The position numbers and the translations under genes are program-made. A stretch of DNA of 64,000 bases, taken from positions 143,082,943-143,146,942 of the forward strand of contig CAKMRJ010005523.1 of the NCBI GenBank assembly GCA_928212115.1, written 5' to 3'. Under the pieces are notes generated by a model. That model was not told the DNA's origin, did no database searches, and saw nothing but the letters and a program-made list of their open reading frames with translations. This DNA comes from Lactuca virosa (taxonomy: Eukaryota > Streptophyta > Magnoliopsida > Asterales > Asteraceae). Positions 23,661-35,195 of this stretch are shown here, one piece after another; positions within the stretch are counted from its first letter, which is position 1; each line of letters starts with the position of its first letter.

Positions 23661-24223
23661 TACTCTAAAATCCCTGGCAGCTATGGACTTAGTGCCTGTT
23701 ATGCAAACCTTGGCAACGATGGACCTCGTGCCTATTCCTTAGGGGAATCCTTAGGAATGAATGAGTGAATGATAGATGATTCTTAGGGCAGATCCGTAAG
23801 AAATAAAGAAGATAATGGGGATGGGTAAATGGGTTAATTGTTTGATGATGAAACATAATAACTTTATTATTGTGGGTTGAAAACCCTATGTACTCACGAG
23901 GTTTCTCAACCTGACCCACTCAGTTTAATTGTATCACATGGGTTGATATGAAGCTACATTACACTGAGAGATTATGGAGATGTAGATCACTAGTGTAAAT
24001 GAATGTAAAGTCTGTTTATGCTTATGTTTCTGTATTAACGATGACATCCCAATGTTTTAAAAGGAATAAAAATACATTTCTTCGGAAATGCTTTGATAAC
24101 GTATTTATCATGTTTTTCTGGGAACAAATTCCGCAATATTACTCTTTAAAATGAATACTCTGATTTTCAAATAAGCATAAATAAATTTTTTAAAAATGAA
24201 CGTGAATTTGGGGATGCCATAGT

Positions 24224-24235
24224 TGGTATCAGAGC
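24224..24235 (+). promoter_or_regulatory. Primer-binding site, B copy 2
   Basis: TGGTATCAGAGC, an exact complement of the initiator tRNA-Met 3' end. Confidence 0.9.
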
Positions 24236-24621
24236 ATTAGTTTAAGCGAACTAGGAATTTTAGGAAATTTCTATACTTAAACTTAGAATGATAAGCGGTG
24301 TTTGTGAGAGCGTGTCTATTATATTTTAGGTAGTACACTTGAATTGACACAAGCACTAGCTTAATTAGGGAAGATGCCTCAAATGCTTTTAATGTGCTAA
24401 AAGATTTATGATGTGCATTATATGATCGGATCTATGGTCTGTTGCCGACCGGATCTGGAAATATTATGTGTTCAGATTTCTAAACGTTTAATTACGGTAT
24501 TAGAACTGGCATATAACTTTTCGGAGTTATAAGGAGATTTATACGTCTATCGTAAATAAAGATTTCCTATCTAAATTTTCTTCACTACACACCAAATGTT
24601 TAATTTGGTGTATAGATCGAC

Positions 24622-25822
24622 ATGGTAAGAACTCGAAGCGGACTCGGAAACGCTAATGGAAATGTTAATCAGCGGCCTATGATTGAGCGTGCACCAAAGG
24701 TAGCAGCCGCACCCGAGCAATCACGATGGCAGGAGTCCAAGCGTTGATTCGGGCTATGATGGCCGAACAAAAGGAGGAGATGAGGCAAATGTTGCTTAAT
24801 AGGGATGAACTACTGTGCCTATTGTGCATCCCGAACTGAATGACAAATTGTCGGAGGAGGGAAATTACAGTCGTACAGTGAGTCAAGTAGAACCCCGAGT
24901 GGTCAGGAGGAACGGCCTAGAAAGAGGGATTGACAGGGATGGGTGTATGTATAAGAACTTCTTGGATGCCAAACCACCAAGTCTTTCTGGAAGCCTAAAG
25001 CCAGTGGAGATTATGGACTGGATCTCAGAGATGGAAATGCTATTTGAAAGCTGCAACCGCAGTGATAAGCAAAAGACCGTATTTGCAGTCAGACAACTAA
25101 AGACCGGAGTTTTAAGTTGGTGGAAGTTGACGGCAGATACAATTTCACGGGGAGAAGCCATGCAGATGTCTTGGAAAGCATTCGTGGAGCAATTAAAAAT
25201 GCAATACTGCTCAGAGATAGATATGATAGACCTAAACAACGAGTTTCAGAATCTGAAGAAAGAGAAGATGAGTGTTGATGAGTATGCCACCGCATTCACC
25301 GAGATGATGAAGTTATTCCATACTTAGTGCCTACTGAACTCTCCAAGATAGATAGGGTTGCTAACGGATTACCAGAAGACTTTGGCCCAACGGTCAAAAT
25401 GGAAAGTACTTTAAAGACAGTCGTTAGAGCAGTAAGAATGTCGAGGCCTAGTTAAGGGAAAAGGGTCTGGAGAGAGCTGAGGAAGGAGAGAAAAGGAAGT
25501 TTGAGGGATCTTCAAGATCCAACAAGAAAAGAAAATTCTTAAAGTATGGAGGAGGAGGTAAAGCAAGATGGTGCGATAAGTGTAAGAAAAAACACTTTGG
25601 AAAATATGGCGAGGAGGTGACATTCAAGTGTGGAAAGTCTGGGCATACGCCAATCAGTGTACATCCAACAAGAGGCTGTGTTATGAATGTAACGAATGAG
25701 GGCATATTTCGAAGAACTGCCCAAAGAAGAACGAAGCTGCAAGGCAAACTGTGCCGCCAAAGCCAAAGGCGAGAGCATTCCAGATGATCCTTGATGAAGC
25801 AGGTGACAACACAAGAGATTAG
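24622..25822 (+). pseudogene. Gypsy-type gag, B copy 2 (frameshifted)
   Basis: Second copy of the same gag. It starts MVRTRSGLGNANGN, and the capsid segment 24815-25327 stays open (SLSGSLKPVEIMDWISEMEM, TGVLSWWKLTADTISRGEAM). At least three single-base deletions (near 24717, 24808 and 25314) break the frame. The Cys codon opening the first knuckle is lost (GACATTCAAGTGT against GACATGTTTCAAGTGT in copy 1). It keeps the CAA and TGC codons that are stops in copy 1, so the copies decayed independently. Confidence 0.9.
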
Positions 25823-26040
25823 GAGTAAGGACCAATAAAGTAGTTGTATAGTATCGTGTGGTGTACCCTAATATAAGAGGCATAGTGTAGGGTGAACTTG
25901 AATACCTATGTAACCGTTTCAAGAAATAATATAAACCTTAGTTATGTTATCTAATGTGTTAAATGAATATGTGAAATTCTTGTATGGTGACTTGGAGAAC
26001 TACGGGACAATACTTGGGACGAGTATGAGTAGGTGTTTAT

Positions 26041-26062
26041 GGTAGTAGAGGCCTATACTACC
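26041..26062 (+). other. Palindrome motif, B copy 2
   Basis: Arms GGTAGTA and TACTACC with AGGCCT in the centre; ten of eleven pairs match. Followed by AGAAGCACATGACTCGCAC. Confidence 0.7.
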
Positions 26063-26769
26063 AGAAGCACATGACTCGCACTTGGATCAGGGAAAGGCAT
26101 AAGGTTACCAAGGTGCTTGTAATTGATTCTGTTTGATCCATGTATGTCGTTACCATTGTTTCGGTAGTGACTAAGAAGATTATTGTTATTCCGACCCTAG
26201 TAGTCGTATCAAATCGAGTCCGACTAAGATGAGTATGTTACGTCGATGTAACATCAGACTTAAGCCAGAAGATCGAAGTGAAAGATAATCGAAGCAATCA
26301 ATAGAAGTATAGCAATCACCGAGAAAGTTAGAAACTTGTAGCTAGAAGTGCTACATACTAGATTGTGATTACATCACATTAGAACATGAAGGAAGGAAAC
26401 TTCCATTCTGGAATTTGACTCTAAAAGACCTGAGTCTAGGCGTTGCGTCATATGATGAGAAGTCATTAGAATATGACCCATCGGTCTATTAGGGTAATCG
26501 AATGAAAGAACTTATCTTAAGTATGTTAAGGAGAAGAAGGAGTCTCCAATAATGATTGATTTTGTAACTCGAAGGTTACGATTGAAAGTCCCACATAGGA
26601 TAAAGAGCGGGTGCAAGATTAAGCACCGCCTGCAGTCAAGAAGTCCAAGAGTTAGATACACATTCGAAGGAATATAAGAAGTTTCGGTTATTACCTAGGA
26701 TGAAGAGATAACGTATGGAGTCATTATACAACCCGTGTTCTGTTGATGATTCTGGGACGTAATCATCCT

Positions 26770-26783
26770 AAGGGGGAGATAAT
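26770..26783 (+). promoter_or_regulatory. Polypurine tract before B LTR3
   Basis: AAGGGGGAGATAAT, identical to the tract before LTR2. Confidence 0.85.
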
Positions 26784-27008
26784 TGTAACACCCGCAGATT
26801 CGACTAGTCAATAATAAGCGTTAAAAATGATTTTTTTATGATCTAGGATAAATAATCTTAACCAAAGTAATAGTTATGGTCAACAGTTGTAACATATTTC
26901 ACGTAATAAAGAAGAATTATGTGAATATTATGTTTTTCATGATTATTATAATATAAATAGAAAAAATCAGTCGAATCGTCCGTAAATCGTAAAAATAAGT
27001 GCGCCAAA

Positions 27009-27027
27009 ACACACACACACACACACA

Positions 27028-27104
<77 letters not shown>
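27009..27104. repeat. (CA)n-(TA)n microsatellite in B LTR3
   Basis: Homologous to the run in LTR1. Open frames through it are artefacts. Confidence 0.95.
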
Positions 27105-27107
<3 letters not shown>

Positions 27108-27588
27108 AGTACATGTCTCCACGATCCCGAAAATATAAATTTCGTAGAAATCCGACTCCGTATGAATTAGATATGATTTTTATAAGATATAAAAGTCAGG
27201 CGCACACAACGAATGTATAACGTAAAAAGCTACGAAGAGCATGATTGACTTTTAGCTAATGTCATCAAAACAAAAATCGTAGTACTCCTTAAAATAGGAA
27301 TTTTGAGAAAAAGAATGCCAAAAACGGAGTTCGAATAAGAGAGTTATGATTTTAGCAAAATCATTTAATTTTATAAAAATATGGACGAAAATTTAAGTCA
27401 AAATTAGCCGACGGAGTCTAAACGAAAGTTGTAGATCTCGTCGATAGCTACGCGTGGATATAAAAAAATGTCAAAAACGGAGTTATGATTTCAGAACGTC
27501 TTAAATGCTAAAATGGTCCTGCCCTCCGGTGTTTCATGTCTGGCCCTTGTCTGTACATAGTGGTTGGAAAGTATTGTTTAACGCTTAC

Positions 27589-27594
27589 ATAATA

Positions 27595-27650
<56 letters not shown>
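27589..27650. repeat. (TAA)n microsatellite in B LTR3
   Basis: About 20 TAA units. Confidence 0.95.
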
Positions 27651-27651
<1 letters not shown>

Positions 27652-29411
27652 CTAAATTAATAATTAGTCATGGTAAATATTAGACTAAAGTGTAGTGGTA
27701 ATGATACTAGGTTTCGTCAGAGAAAAGTAAATTAATAGAAGCGAAGCGTTGTCTTAGTTCGGAATCACCACCTTGAGTTCGGAATCACCACCTTAACAAG
27801 TGAGTACATAGTTACTTTCATCTTACACATAGATACGAAGTATTTAATATAAATTACGTGCTATGTGTGCATATTATCTGTGTTCTTGATATCTATGCTG
27901 GATGAACGATTTAGTAATGTTTTATTTGATTTAAACTGTATATGTATTTTGCATCTACGAAAATGTTGGCTAGAACATGGGTAGATGAAATAGTTGATGT
28001 GTGATAAAATGATGAGAGACCTCGATGTTTAAGATGATCCAGTCATCTAGCGATGTATAGATGATGACCACAGACTATTCTAGACAGTTTAGTGGAACGC
28101 TAGCAGACTCATAACCTATAGGTGTTTATTAACTAAGTGTTGACTAGGTATTTTTGAACTAAGTGTTGACTAGGTATTTTTGAACTAAGTGTTCACCAGG
28201 TGTTTTTGAACTACGTTTGCACTAGGTGTTTTTGAGCTACGTATTTACCAGATATACTCTAAAATCCCTGGCAGCTATGGACTTAGTGCCTGTTATGCAA
28301 ACCTTGGCAACGATGGACCTCGTGCCTATTCCTTAGGGGAATCCTTAGGAATGAATGAGTGAATGATAGATGATTCTTAGGGCAGATCCGTAAGAAATAA
28401 AGAAGATAATGAGGATGGGTAAATGGGTTAATTGTTTGATGATGAAACATAATAACTTTATTATTGTGGGTTGAAAACGCTATGTACTCACCAGGTTTCG
28501 CAACCTGACCCACTCAGTTTCTTTGTATCACAGGTGTTGATATGAAGCTACATTACACTGAGAGATTAAGGAGATATAGATCACTAGTGTAAATGAATGT
28601 AAGGTCTGTTTATGCTTATGTTTCTGTATTGACGATGACATCCCAATGTTTTAAAAGGAATAAAAATACATTGCTTCGGAAATGATTTGATAATGTATTT
28701 ATCATGTTTTTCTGGGAACAAATTCCGCAATATTACTCTTTAAAATGAATACTCTGATTTTCAAATAAGCATAACTAAATTTTTTTAAAATGATCGTGAA
28801 TTTGGGGATGTCACAGTTGTAGGATTTCAGAAGTGCTTAAATGCCAAAATGGTCCTGCCCTCTGGTGTTTCATGTATGGACCCTGTCTGTACATAGTGGT
28901 TGAAAAGTATTGTTTAACACTTATAAAACAATATCACTCGTAAATAGTCGCTATAAATATTAGACTAAAATCTTGCGGTAATGATACTAGGTTTCGTCAA
29001 ACGAGAATAGAAATGTTAGAAGCGAAGCGCTGCCCGAGTTTGGAATCATCACTTTAACAAGTGAGTGCATAGTTACTTTCATCTTACACATAGATATGAA
29101 GTATGTAATATAAATTACGTGCTCTATGTTCCAATTATCTGTGTTCTTGATATCTATGATGGATGAAGGATTATACACGTTTTGCTTGATTTAAACTGTA
29201 TATGTATTTTTATACCTATAAATATATTGGGTAAAGATGGGTAGATGAATGATGAGAGATGAAAGGTGATATAGATGATGAGAGGTTAAGGATGATGAGA
29301 AGCCTTGACCGAAGCGATGTCCCAGTCATCTAGCAGAGTAATGATGACAACCACGAACTATTCTAGACAGTCCAGTGGAACGCTAGCAGGCTCGCAACCT
29401 GTAGGCATTAT

Positions 29412-29826
29412 GAACGATATGTTCACCAGATGTACTCTAAAAACCATGGCAATTATGGACTTAGTGCCTCACAGATGAACATTGGCAGCTATGGAGTTAG
29501 TGCCTTACAAATGAACGTTGGCAGCTATGGATTTAGTACCCTATAGATGAACATTGTCAACTATGGACTTAGTGCCTACCAGATAAAATCGGCAGCTATG
29601 GACTTATTTCCTGTTATATAAACCCTGGCAGCTATGCTTAGTGTCTCATAAATTAACTTTGGCAGCTATGTACTTAGTGCCTTACAAATGAATGTTGGTA
29701 GCTATGAACTTAGTGTCCTATAGATGAACATTGGCAGCTATGGACTTAGTGCCTAACATATAACATCGGCAGCTATGGACTTAGTGCCTGTTATATAAAC
29801 CGTGGCAGCGATGGACTTCGTGTCTA
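29412..29826 (+). repeat. 46-bp tandem repeat and hairpins in LTR A
   Basis: About ten units with core TTGGCAGCTATGGACTTAG then TGCC, allowing GGCA/TGCC pairing across each unit. A GAAC-GATAT-GTTC hairpin (29412-29424) comes first. The copy at 38054-38290 has GAAC-GACGT-GTTC: the loop differs, the stem is the same. Confidence 0.8.
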
Positions 29827-30308
29827 TTCCTTAGGTCAATCCTTAGGAATAAATATTGAGGAATAAATGATTCTTAGGGAAGATACTTAAGAATAAGGAG
29901 GCTAATGGGGCTGGGTAATTGGGTTAATTGTTTGATGATGAAACTTAATAACTTTATTATTGTGGATTGAAAACCCTATGTACTCACCAGGTTTCCCAAC
30001 CTGACCCACTCAGTTTATTTGTATCATAGGTGTCGATATGAAGCTACATTACACTGAGAGATTAAAGGAGATGTAAATCACTAGTGTAAATGAATGTAAG
30101 GTCTGTTTATGCTTATGTTTATGTGTTGACGATGACATCCCAAAGTTTTAATATAAACAAAATACATTTCTTGGGAAATGCTTTGATAATATATTTATCA
30201 TGTTTTCTGGGAACAAATTCCGCAATATTATTCTTTAAAATGAATACTTTGATTTTCAAATAAGCATAATAAAATTTTTAAAACAACCGTGAATTTGGGG
30301 ATGTCACA

Positions 30309-31717
30309 GTGCCACATGAAGTTGACCTCCCATGTCTGTATCGGTGCCATCACTGGCATGATCTATTTCGACAACAACATTTACTTGTTTATCCTCAACA
30401 GGAGTTTGGTTTCGCTTCTTCAATTTGTGAACCGCATCCAAAGTACTTTTCTTTCATGAGGCAGGAGAATTAAGAGACGAAATCTCTCTAACAACAACTC
30501 CTTGTCGTGTAAAATGTAGCTTCTTTACCCTCTTGGCACCCCCCTCCCCTTTCACAAACGTTCTCCTTGAGTAGAAATTTCTATAACAATTGTTTCAGAT
30601 TGAGTCACAACAGTTTAAACTATAGGCTTAGTAGTGGATTTTGTGGGTTTAGATTCTGATGGTTTCTTTACAAGTTTCTTTGTTCTTTTAAGTACCCATT
30701 TGCTAGACTTTGTAGGTACAGTCTCCTTAACAACCTCTGCTGCTACTTCCTTTGGCTTCTCATCCTGCTTGTTTTTCTTATGGCCCGTAGATGCTTTCGA
30801 AGAACCTTCAGCACCTTTAGATGGAATCTTTGGTGGTAGAGTATCAAATGGAGTAGGGTCCATTTAAGCTTGATATTGAACCAACAATTGATGGGTAGGA
30901 TTCACCAAATTGAGCATCGAATATGAAATTCGAGCAACTACAGGAAAAATTGTAGCATCATCTACAAAAATCTTAGGAACAGACACAGATGGAAACTCAG
31001 CCGTATCAACATCTGTAGGAAAAAGAATATCGTCCTAAGTATAGACTTGCCTCAAAATTAATCCCCAGAACCTAGCACTCAAAACTCCAGATGCCAGTTT
31101 TAAATGAGAAATAGAATTCCAAAATTCTTCCCACAAAAAAGATGCAAAATCAACAACTACTCCATAATATAACCCACCCATAATCGAATAAACTTCAAGC
31201 TTTACCTTATCCAAACTAGAACTTCTTCCTGTTAAACATCTTAGATTAATACCGAAGAGAAAACTCCAAATACTTGGAAAACTTGACTTCTTGAATTAAA
31301 TGATAATGGATAAGTGGGTTGATGACTCATATCGTTGAACATATGAATAACTTGTTCAGTAGTAACTTCATAAAACATACCAAAAGAAGGAAACTTTATG
31401 ATTTGGGTGAACTGCTTCTTGGTCAGTTTCTTATTCTTTTGAGAGATCAACTGGAACGTAACTACCTTGGTAGTTTTGTTGTAAACTATAGTAGAAGTTG
31501 TTAATGACAACCATTGCATCGATATTGAAAAAGAAGATGATAGTGCATGATTAAGAACATAGTTGTTCAAAACCAATACGAACATTCTGAGTTCTTCAGG
31601 GTAAACTTCACGCAAGGGATTAAGCCAGAGATTTGTATGTTGAATCTTCATCATTGGTTGTGAAACCTCTTCGTCATTGGTATTGAACTGATCAACGAGG
31701 GTTTGTTCAGCAGCCAT
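30309..31717 (-). pseudogene. Copia element H, third ORF, N-terminal part (broken)
   Basis: Start of the long ORF downstream of H pol; function unknown. It begins MAAEQTLVDQFN in a strong plant start context (GCAATGGCT). Visible parts are PEELRMFVLVLNNYVLNHAL, NKTTKVVTFQLIS and YEVTTEQVIHMFNDMSHQPT (31241-31717). After a frameshift comes a degraded region, then a Lys-rich hydrophilic segment (PPKIPSKGAEGSSKAST, KWVLKRTKKLVKKPSESK; 30615-30863). It continues beyond insertion A at 7408. It has its own TATA box and an ABRE-like G-box upstream. Similar N-termini follow Copia pol in Asteraceae from memory; homology to env is not shown by sequence. Confidence 0.65.
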
Positions 31718-31817
31718 TGCAATAGATTGAGAAATTTTTTGGAGAGAAAATTTGCGATGAACAGTTACGATTCTTTGAGAGAATTCCGGAAAATTGGAAT
31801 GGTAAGAATCAGTTTTC

Positions 31818-31825
31818 TTATATAA
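31818..31825 (-). promoter_or_regulatory. TATA box upstream of third ORF of H
   Basis: TTATATAA about 100 bases before the ATG at 31717, with a pyrimidine-rich leader ending CAATCTATTGCA. It suggests a subgenomic-type promoter. Confidence 0.5.
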
Positions 31826-31911
31826 CTGGTATGAAATTTGAATTCAAATCGTTCCCCAGTAATATAATGGCATGTGGAATATTGGTCACTTAACTGTCAC
31901 CATGAAAAAAC

Positions 31912-31920
31912 GCCACGTGT
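31912..31920 (-). promoter_or_regulatory. ABRE-type G-box upstream of third ORF of H
   Basis: ACACGTGGC on the minus strand, the consensus for abscisic-acid-responsive bZIP factors, about 90 bases upstream of the TATA box. Confidence 0.45.
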
Positions 31921-31929
31921 AAAAGTGAT

Positions 31930-33320
31930 GATCACTTTTTTCCCTCGAGCCTCGTGAATATCTTGAACCGTTCCATCTAACGGATATTTTGCATCTCGTA
32001 ACCAAAAATGAACCGCCATCACTTTCAATACTAACATAAAACTATCCTTCGTTATGGAGGCTAGGCTCATTCACTTATGGGAATGATAAGCGAAATCATG
32101 TGGCAGACTTTGTGAAATCTAAGTTTCGAGTTGGTGATACCAAAAACCTCAGGGATTTTAGTGCTTTCGTGTGCCAAAGAATAAGAGAGAATCAAAGTAA
32201 AAATATTGGCATTGTGATATCAAATAATCTTTGATATAAACGCAAATAGATCCTAGGCAAAGATACGTTTCATTGGACATCAAGAGAGATAACAAACTAC
32301 TTGTGTGGTTTCCCGTGAATTATAATCGAAAACTCAATGAGGAGTATCGAAGGGCCTCTTTTCATAAGGTTCATGGATGGTTTCATTTTTACACAAATTT
32401 ACAACTTAAAATAAATGCAAAGAATTGTGCAAAAATACTTGGATGACCAGTGTAGTCAAGAACAAGTAGGCCTTGAAAATTTTTGAAGTAACGAAAGTTA
32501 GAGAAATGTTCAAACGTAAATCTCATTTCATAAAAAATTGAACAACTGGATCAATTGGGTAGAAACGACTTGGGATAAGTATATTTCATTACGACCACAC
32601 AATAGAAATGAAAATGAGATTTTGAACATCAAAAGTGGTACATTGAAACAAATGTTTCGTGATAATCTTGAACATGAAATGTTCACCGTCAATTCGTTAA
32701 GTTGAGGTTTCTTGGGTTTCACCTTCATCAAGGAAAAGTGATTTAGGATCATGAACACAGATTCATGAAATACCTATATCCTGGTTGGTTTCGACCAAAG
32801 ATGTCTTGGGTATGTTTCATTGCATGTGATCGTGTTAGAAATTTTGGGTGAAAAAGATTGGATATGAGGACTCATTGTACCTCTGAGAAAAATTGGACTT
32901 AGCAGAAATCTCTTTACTCATCATGAGAAGAGAAAGGTAGCTTGTCGACTAATGTGAATACAGTCTAATTGGGAAGAAACTTTCGTATGAAAACTTTCAT
33001 TAAGGCTTCGAACACAAAGAGTCTATGAGGCTCAAGAACAACATGTTGAATCATGCTTCTTGAGACACCTAACTAGGACAAAGGTTTTGATTCATACCTA
33101 CTCCCATTGAATATTATCATTTAGAATGTGAAAGAACAACACATTGTTATAATGAACTTCCAAAATAAGGAAAATATTTTTGTGTTTTTCAAATTAAAAA
33201 AAAATAATAATAAAACTCAAACATAACGAAATTTTTTTTGGATTTTTGATTTTGTAAATGCAAAAACAAAAATAAGAAAATCTTTTGGGATTTTTGAATT
33301 TTATAAACGAAATGACAAAA
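31930..33320 (-). other. Spacer of H between pol and third ORF (left part)
   Basis: Not recognisably coding on either strand; the minus-strand frame at 32528-32758 has no known motif. It ends at the CAAAA target duplication of D and joins 47214 in the uninterrupted element. Confidence 0.55.
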
Positions 33321-35127
33321 TGCAACATCTCAAAAATCACAACCAATTTAAACTTTTCAAAACAATCCATTTACTAATAAAACGGTTTACATAACCATTT
33401 TTTTCAAAACATTATTCAAAACAGAGTCTCCCAAGATGAACAATATAAAAATCAGGAGGTGTACGGTCACGCCTTCTCCTTTCCACGGTCGTCTGAAGTA
33501 CCTAAAATAAACTTAAAATTGTAAGACAACGCTTAGTGAGTTCCCCCAAAGTACCAACACATAATACACATATCATATATAAACAAGCATGTTGGGTCCA
33601 ATCAGTCATCGGACTGGAATACCCACGGTTCCACAGCCATCGGGCTGGATTACCCCGGGCCCAATCAGTCATCGGACTGGAATGCCAACATACAACAGGT
33701 CCACCCAGTCATTGAACTAGAATACCAATATACAGCGGGCCCACTCTGTCATCGGACTGGAATACCCTCAGGTCTACTCAGTCATCGGACTGGAATACCC
33801 CCATTCTGTTGAATCACGCACATAGCGGTAAAGTCTCAACCCAACACAATATGTCGACATATAACATATAACAAACATATTCAACATACAAACAATCGTG
33901 TTGCCAGAAATCACAGGTAGTCCTACAGATCTGCGGGTCTACGCATATCAGCAACTATCATATAATCATACAGATATATCCCATACTCAACATACCATAA
34001 ATCAATATATAAGAGGATATCAATCCAATGGGCCGGCCTTGGTGCCTTCGACCCACAAGTACGGTGAGGTAAAACTCACCTCATAATCTGATGAATAGTT
34101 GATCAATACTCTGCTCCCAAATACCAGCTCAATCCAAAACCTAAATATCAAAACATTATCCATTAATAATATTCTCCCTAAAATACCCTTGGTCAAACTT
34201 GGTCAATGGTCAGAAGTCAAGTAAACACGTAGGCGAGTCGAACCAGCCGAGCCAACCCAACTGAGTCGACCCACCCTAGTATGCTAGGCGTACTCTTCTG
34301 TACATGGGGCGTACTCGGTGTTTGACCAGATTATGGGAGGCTGACCGCGTACGCGCAACGTACCACTTGGTATGCCCAACATACGCGCCAATTCAACTTT
34401 TTCCCCATTAAGAACTTAATACTCCAAATCATCACGTCCAAAGTCAGATCCAAAGCCAAAATACCCTCAAGAGTCATAAAGTTTCCAACTTTATGACTTT
34501 TCATGCCCATTAAGTGCTTAATACCCAAAATCTCAACATCTTAATGCCTTAAGACCTTCTATAGCATGCATGGAGCAAAACTAACCGTCAAAACCACATT
34601 TTTAGGACCAAAACTGCCATAAATGAAAAAATGTCTAGATCTACACGAAGGAATGATCAAAATGTTAACTTTATACCTCTTGGAGGTTGCTAACAAGAAG
34701 ATACTCTCAGATCCAAGATGCTTCCAAGCTCCAAGCTGTTCTCACCACCTTCTTCTTCTTCTTCAAGAACACCACCAAAACACTCCAATAGGCTCAAAAT
34801 GCACTCTTCTCACTTAGGGTTTGCTTGGGTTCGTTTTGCACAGAGGGAGGCTGATGAAGGAATGAGAAATGAGGCTATAATGGTGTTTAAATATGGACCA
34901 AACCCTAAAAATTAGGGTTTGCACATTCTTCACGTACGCCCAGCGTACTAGTGTGCGCCCTAGTACGCCTAGCGTTCACAAAGTACGCTCAACGTACTAA
35001 TCCTGGACAGAATTACCATATTTCCACTATGGGTCATTTTGAAATCCTTTCAAACCCAAGGGCGAGAATACAATATAGCTCAAACATAGGGTTGAAATTG
35101 AAATTACCTTGACATCGGGATGTTACA
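33321..35127 (-). repeat. 3' LTR of D
   Basis: The plus strand runs TGCAACATCTC ... GGGATGTTACA. In transcript sense: GTACGC..GCGTAC palindromes (34930-35010 and 34340-34380), a telo-box palindrome ACCCTAATTTTTAGGGT with TATTTAAAC (34885-34925), a hairpin array (33603-33800), and the shared GGGGGAACTCACTAAGC block (33461-33560). Confidence 0.9.
33603..33800 (-). repeat. Hairpin array in LTR D
   Basis: Plus-strand units CAGTC-ATCG-GACTG (for example 33603-33616) recur at about 40-60-base spacing. One unit (33634-33647) is CAGCC-ATCG-GGCTG, altered on both arms so that pairing is kept. The 5' LTR copies (45620-45800) are more decayed. Confidence 0.75.
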
Positions 35128-35140
35128 GTTCTCCTCCACA
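35128..35140 (-). promoter_or_regulatory. Polypurine tract of D
   Basis: Minus strand GTGGAGGAGAAC immediately before the 3' LTR. Confidence 0.7.
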
Positions 35141-35195
35141 TGAACTAGAATTCGTCCTCAAAGTCGGGCATCACGAATAACTCAGGATAATGCTC

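Larger units (their letters stand above)
21644..24221 (+). repeat. B LTR2
   Basis: 2578 bp, TGTAACACTCGC ... GGGGATGCCATA. It holds TA microsatellites at 21872-21910 and 22340-22416 and an intact-looking TATA box. A GAAC-TAAGT-GTTC hairpin repeat (23553-23660) precedes the ACTCACGAGG...ACCCACTCAG segment. Confidence 0.9.
8647..28815 (+). mobile_element. Array B: LTR-gag-LTR-gag-LTR, gag-only Gypsy-type element
   Basis: Three related LTRs (8647-19049 interrupted by C, 21644-24221, 26784-28815) separate two internal regions of about 2.5 kb each. Each internal region has a tRNA-Met primer site, a Gypsy-type gag pseudogene and a polypurine tract, but no protease, RT or integrase. The whole array sits inside LTR A with a perfect 5-bp duplication GTTGT (8642-8646 and 28816-28820), so it behaves as one insertion. 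The array probably grew by unequal recombination between LTRs after insertion. The layout fits the described class of terminal-repeat retrotransposons with GAG (TR-GAG), which would need pol from elsewhere. Confidence 0.85.
26784..28815 (+). repeat. B LTR3 (internal deletion of about 0.7 kb)
   Basis: 2032 bp, TGTAACACCCGCAG ... GGGGATGTCACA. Compared with LTR2, the segment corresponding to about 22295-22990 is missing; the junction is near 27490 (GGAGTTATGATTTCAG). The deletion removes the TATA box and leader start. Confidence 0.85.
7409..30308 (+). mobile_element. Solo LTR, family A (split by array B)
   Basis: A single long terminal repeat, about 2.7 kb once the insert is subtracted, running TGTAACGCTCGC ... 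GGGGATGTCACA. It is flanked by GTGAC (7404-7408) and GTGCC (30309-30313), a 5-bp duplication with one mismatch. Sequence on both sides belongs to the third ORF of H. The two halves are 7409-8646 and 28816-30308. The second copy of the family at 36220-38786 confirms the ends. No internal region remains, so it arose by LTR-LTR recombination. LTR A and the B LTRs are diverged relatives. Confidence 0.85.

Noticed and set aside
7409..30308. Element A as a complete retrotransposon with B as its internal region
   Set aside because: B is bounded by its own GTTGT duplication and lies in the middle of one LTR sequence; A has no second LTR.
30615..31717. Third ORF of H as a true envelope gene
   Set aside because: No signal peptide, membrane segment or cleavage-like pattern could be seen; only its position is env-like.
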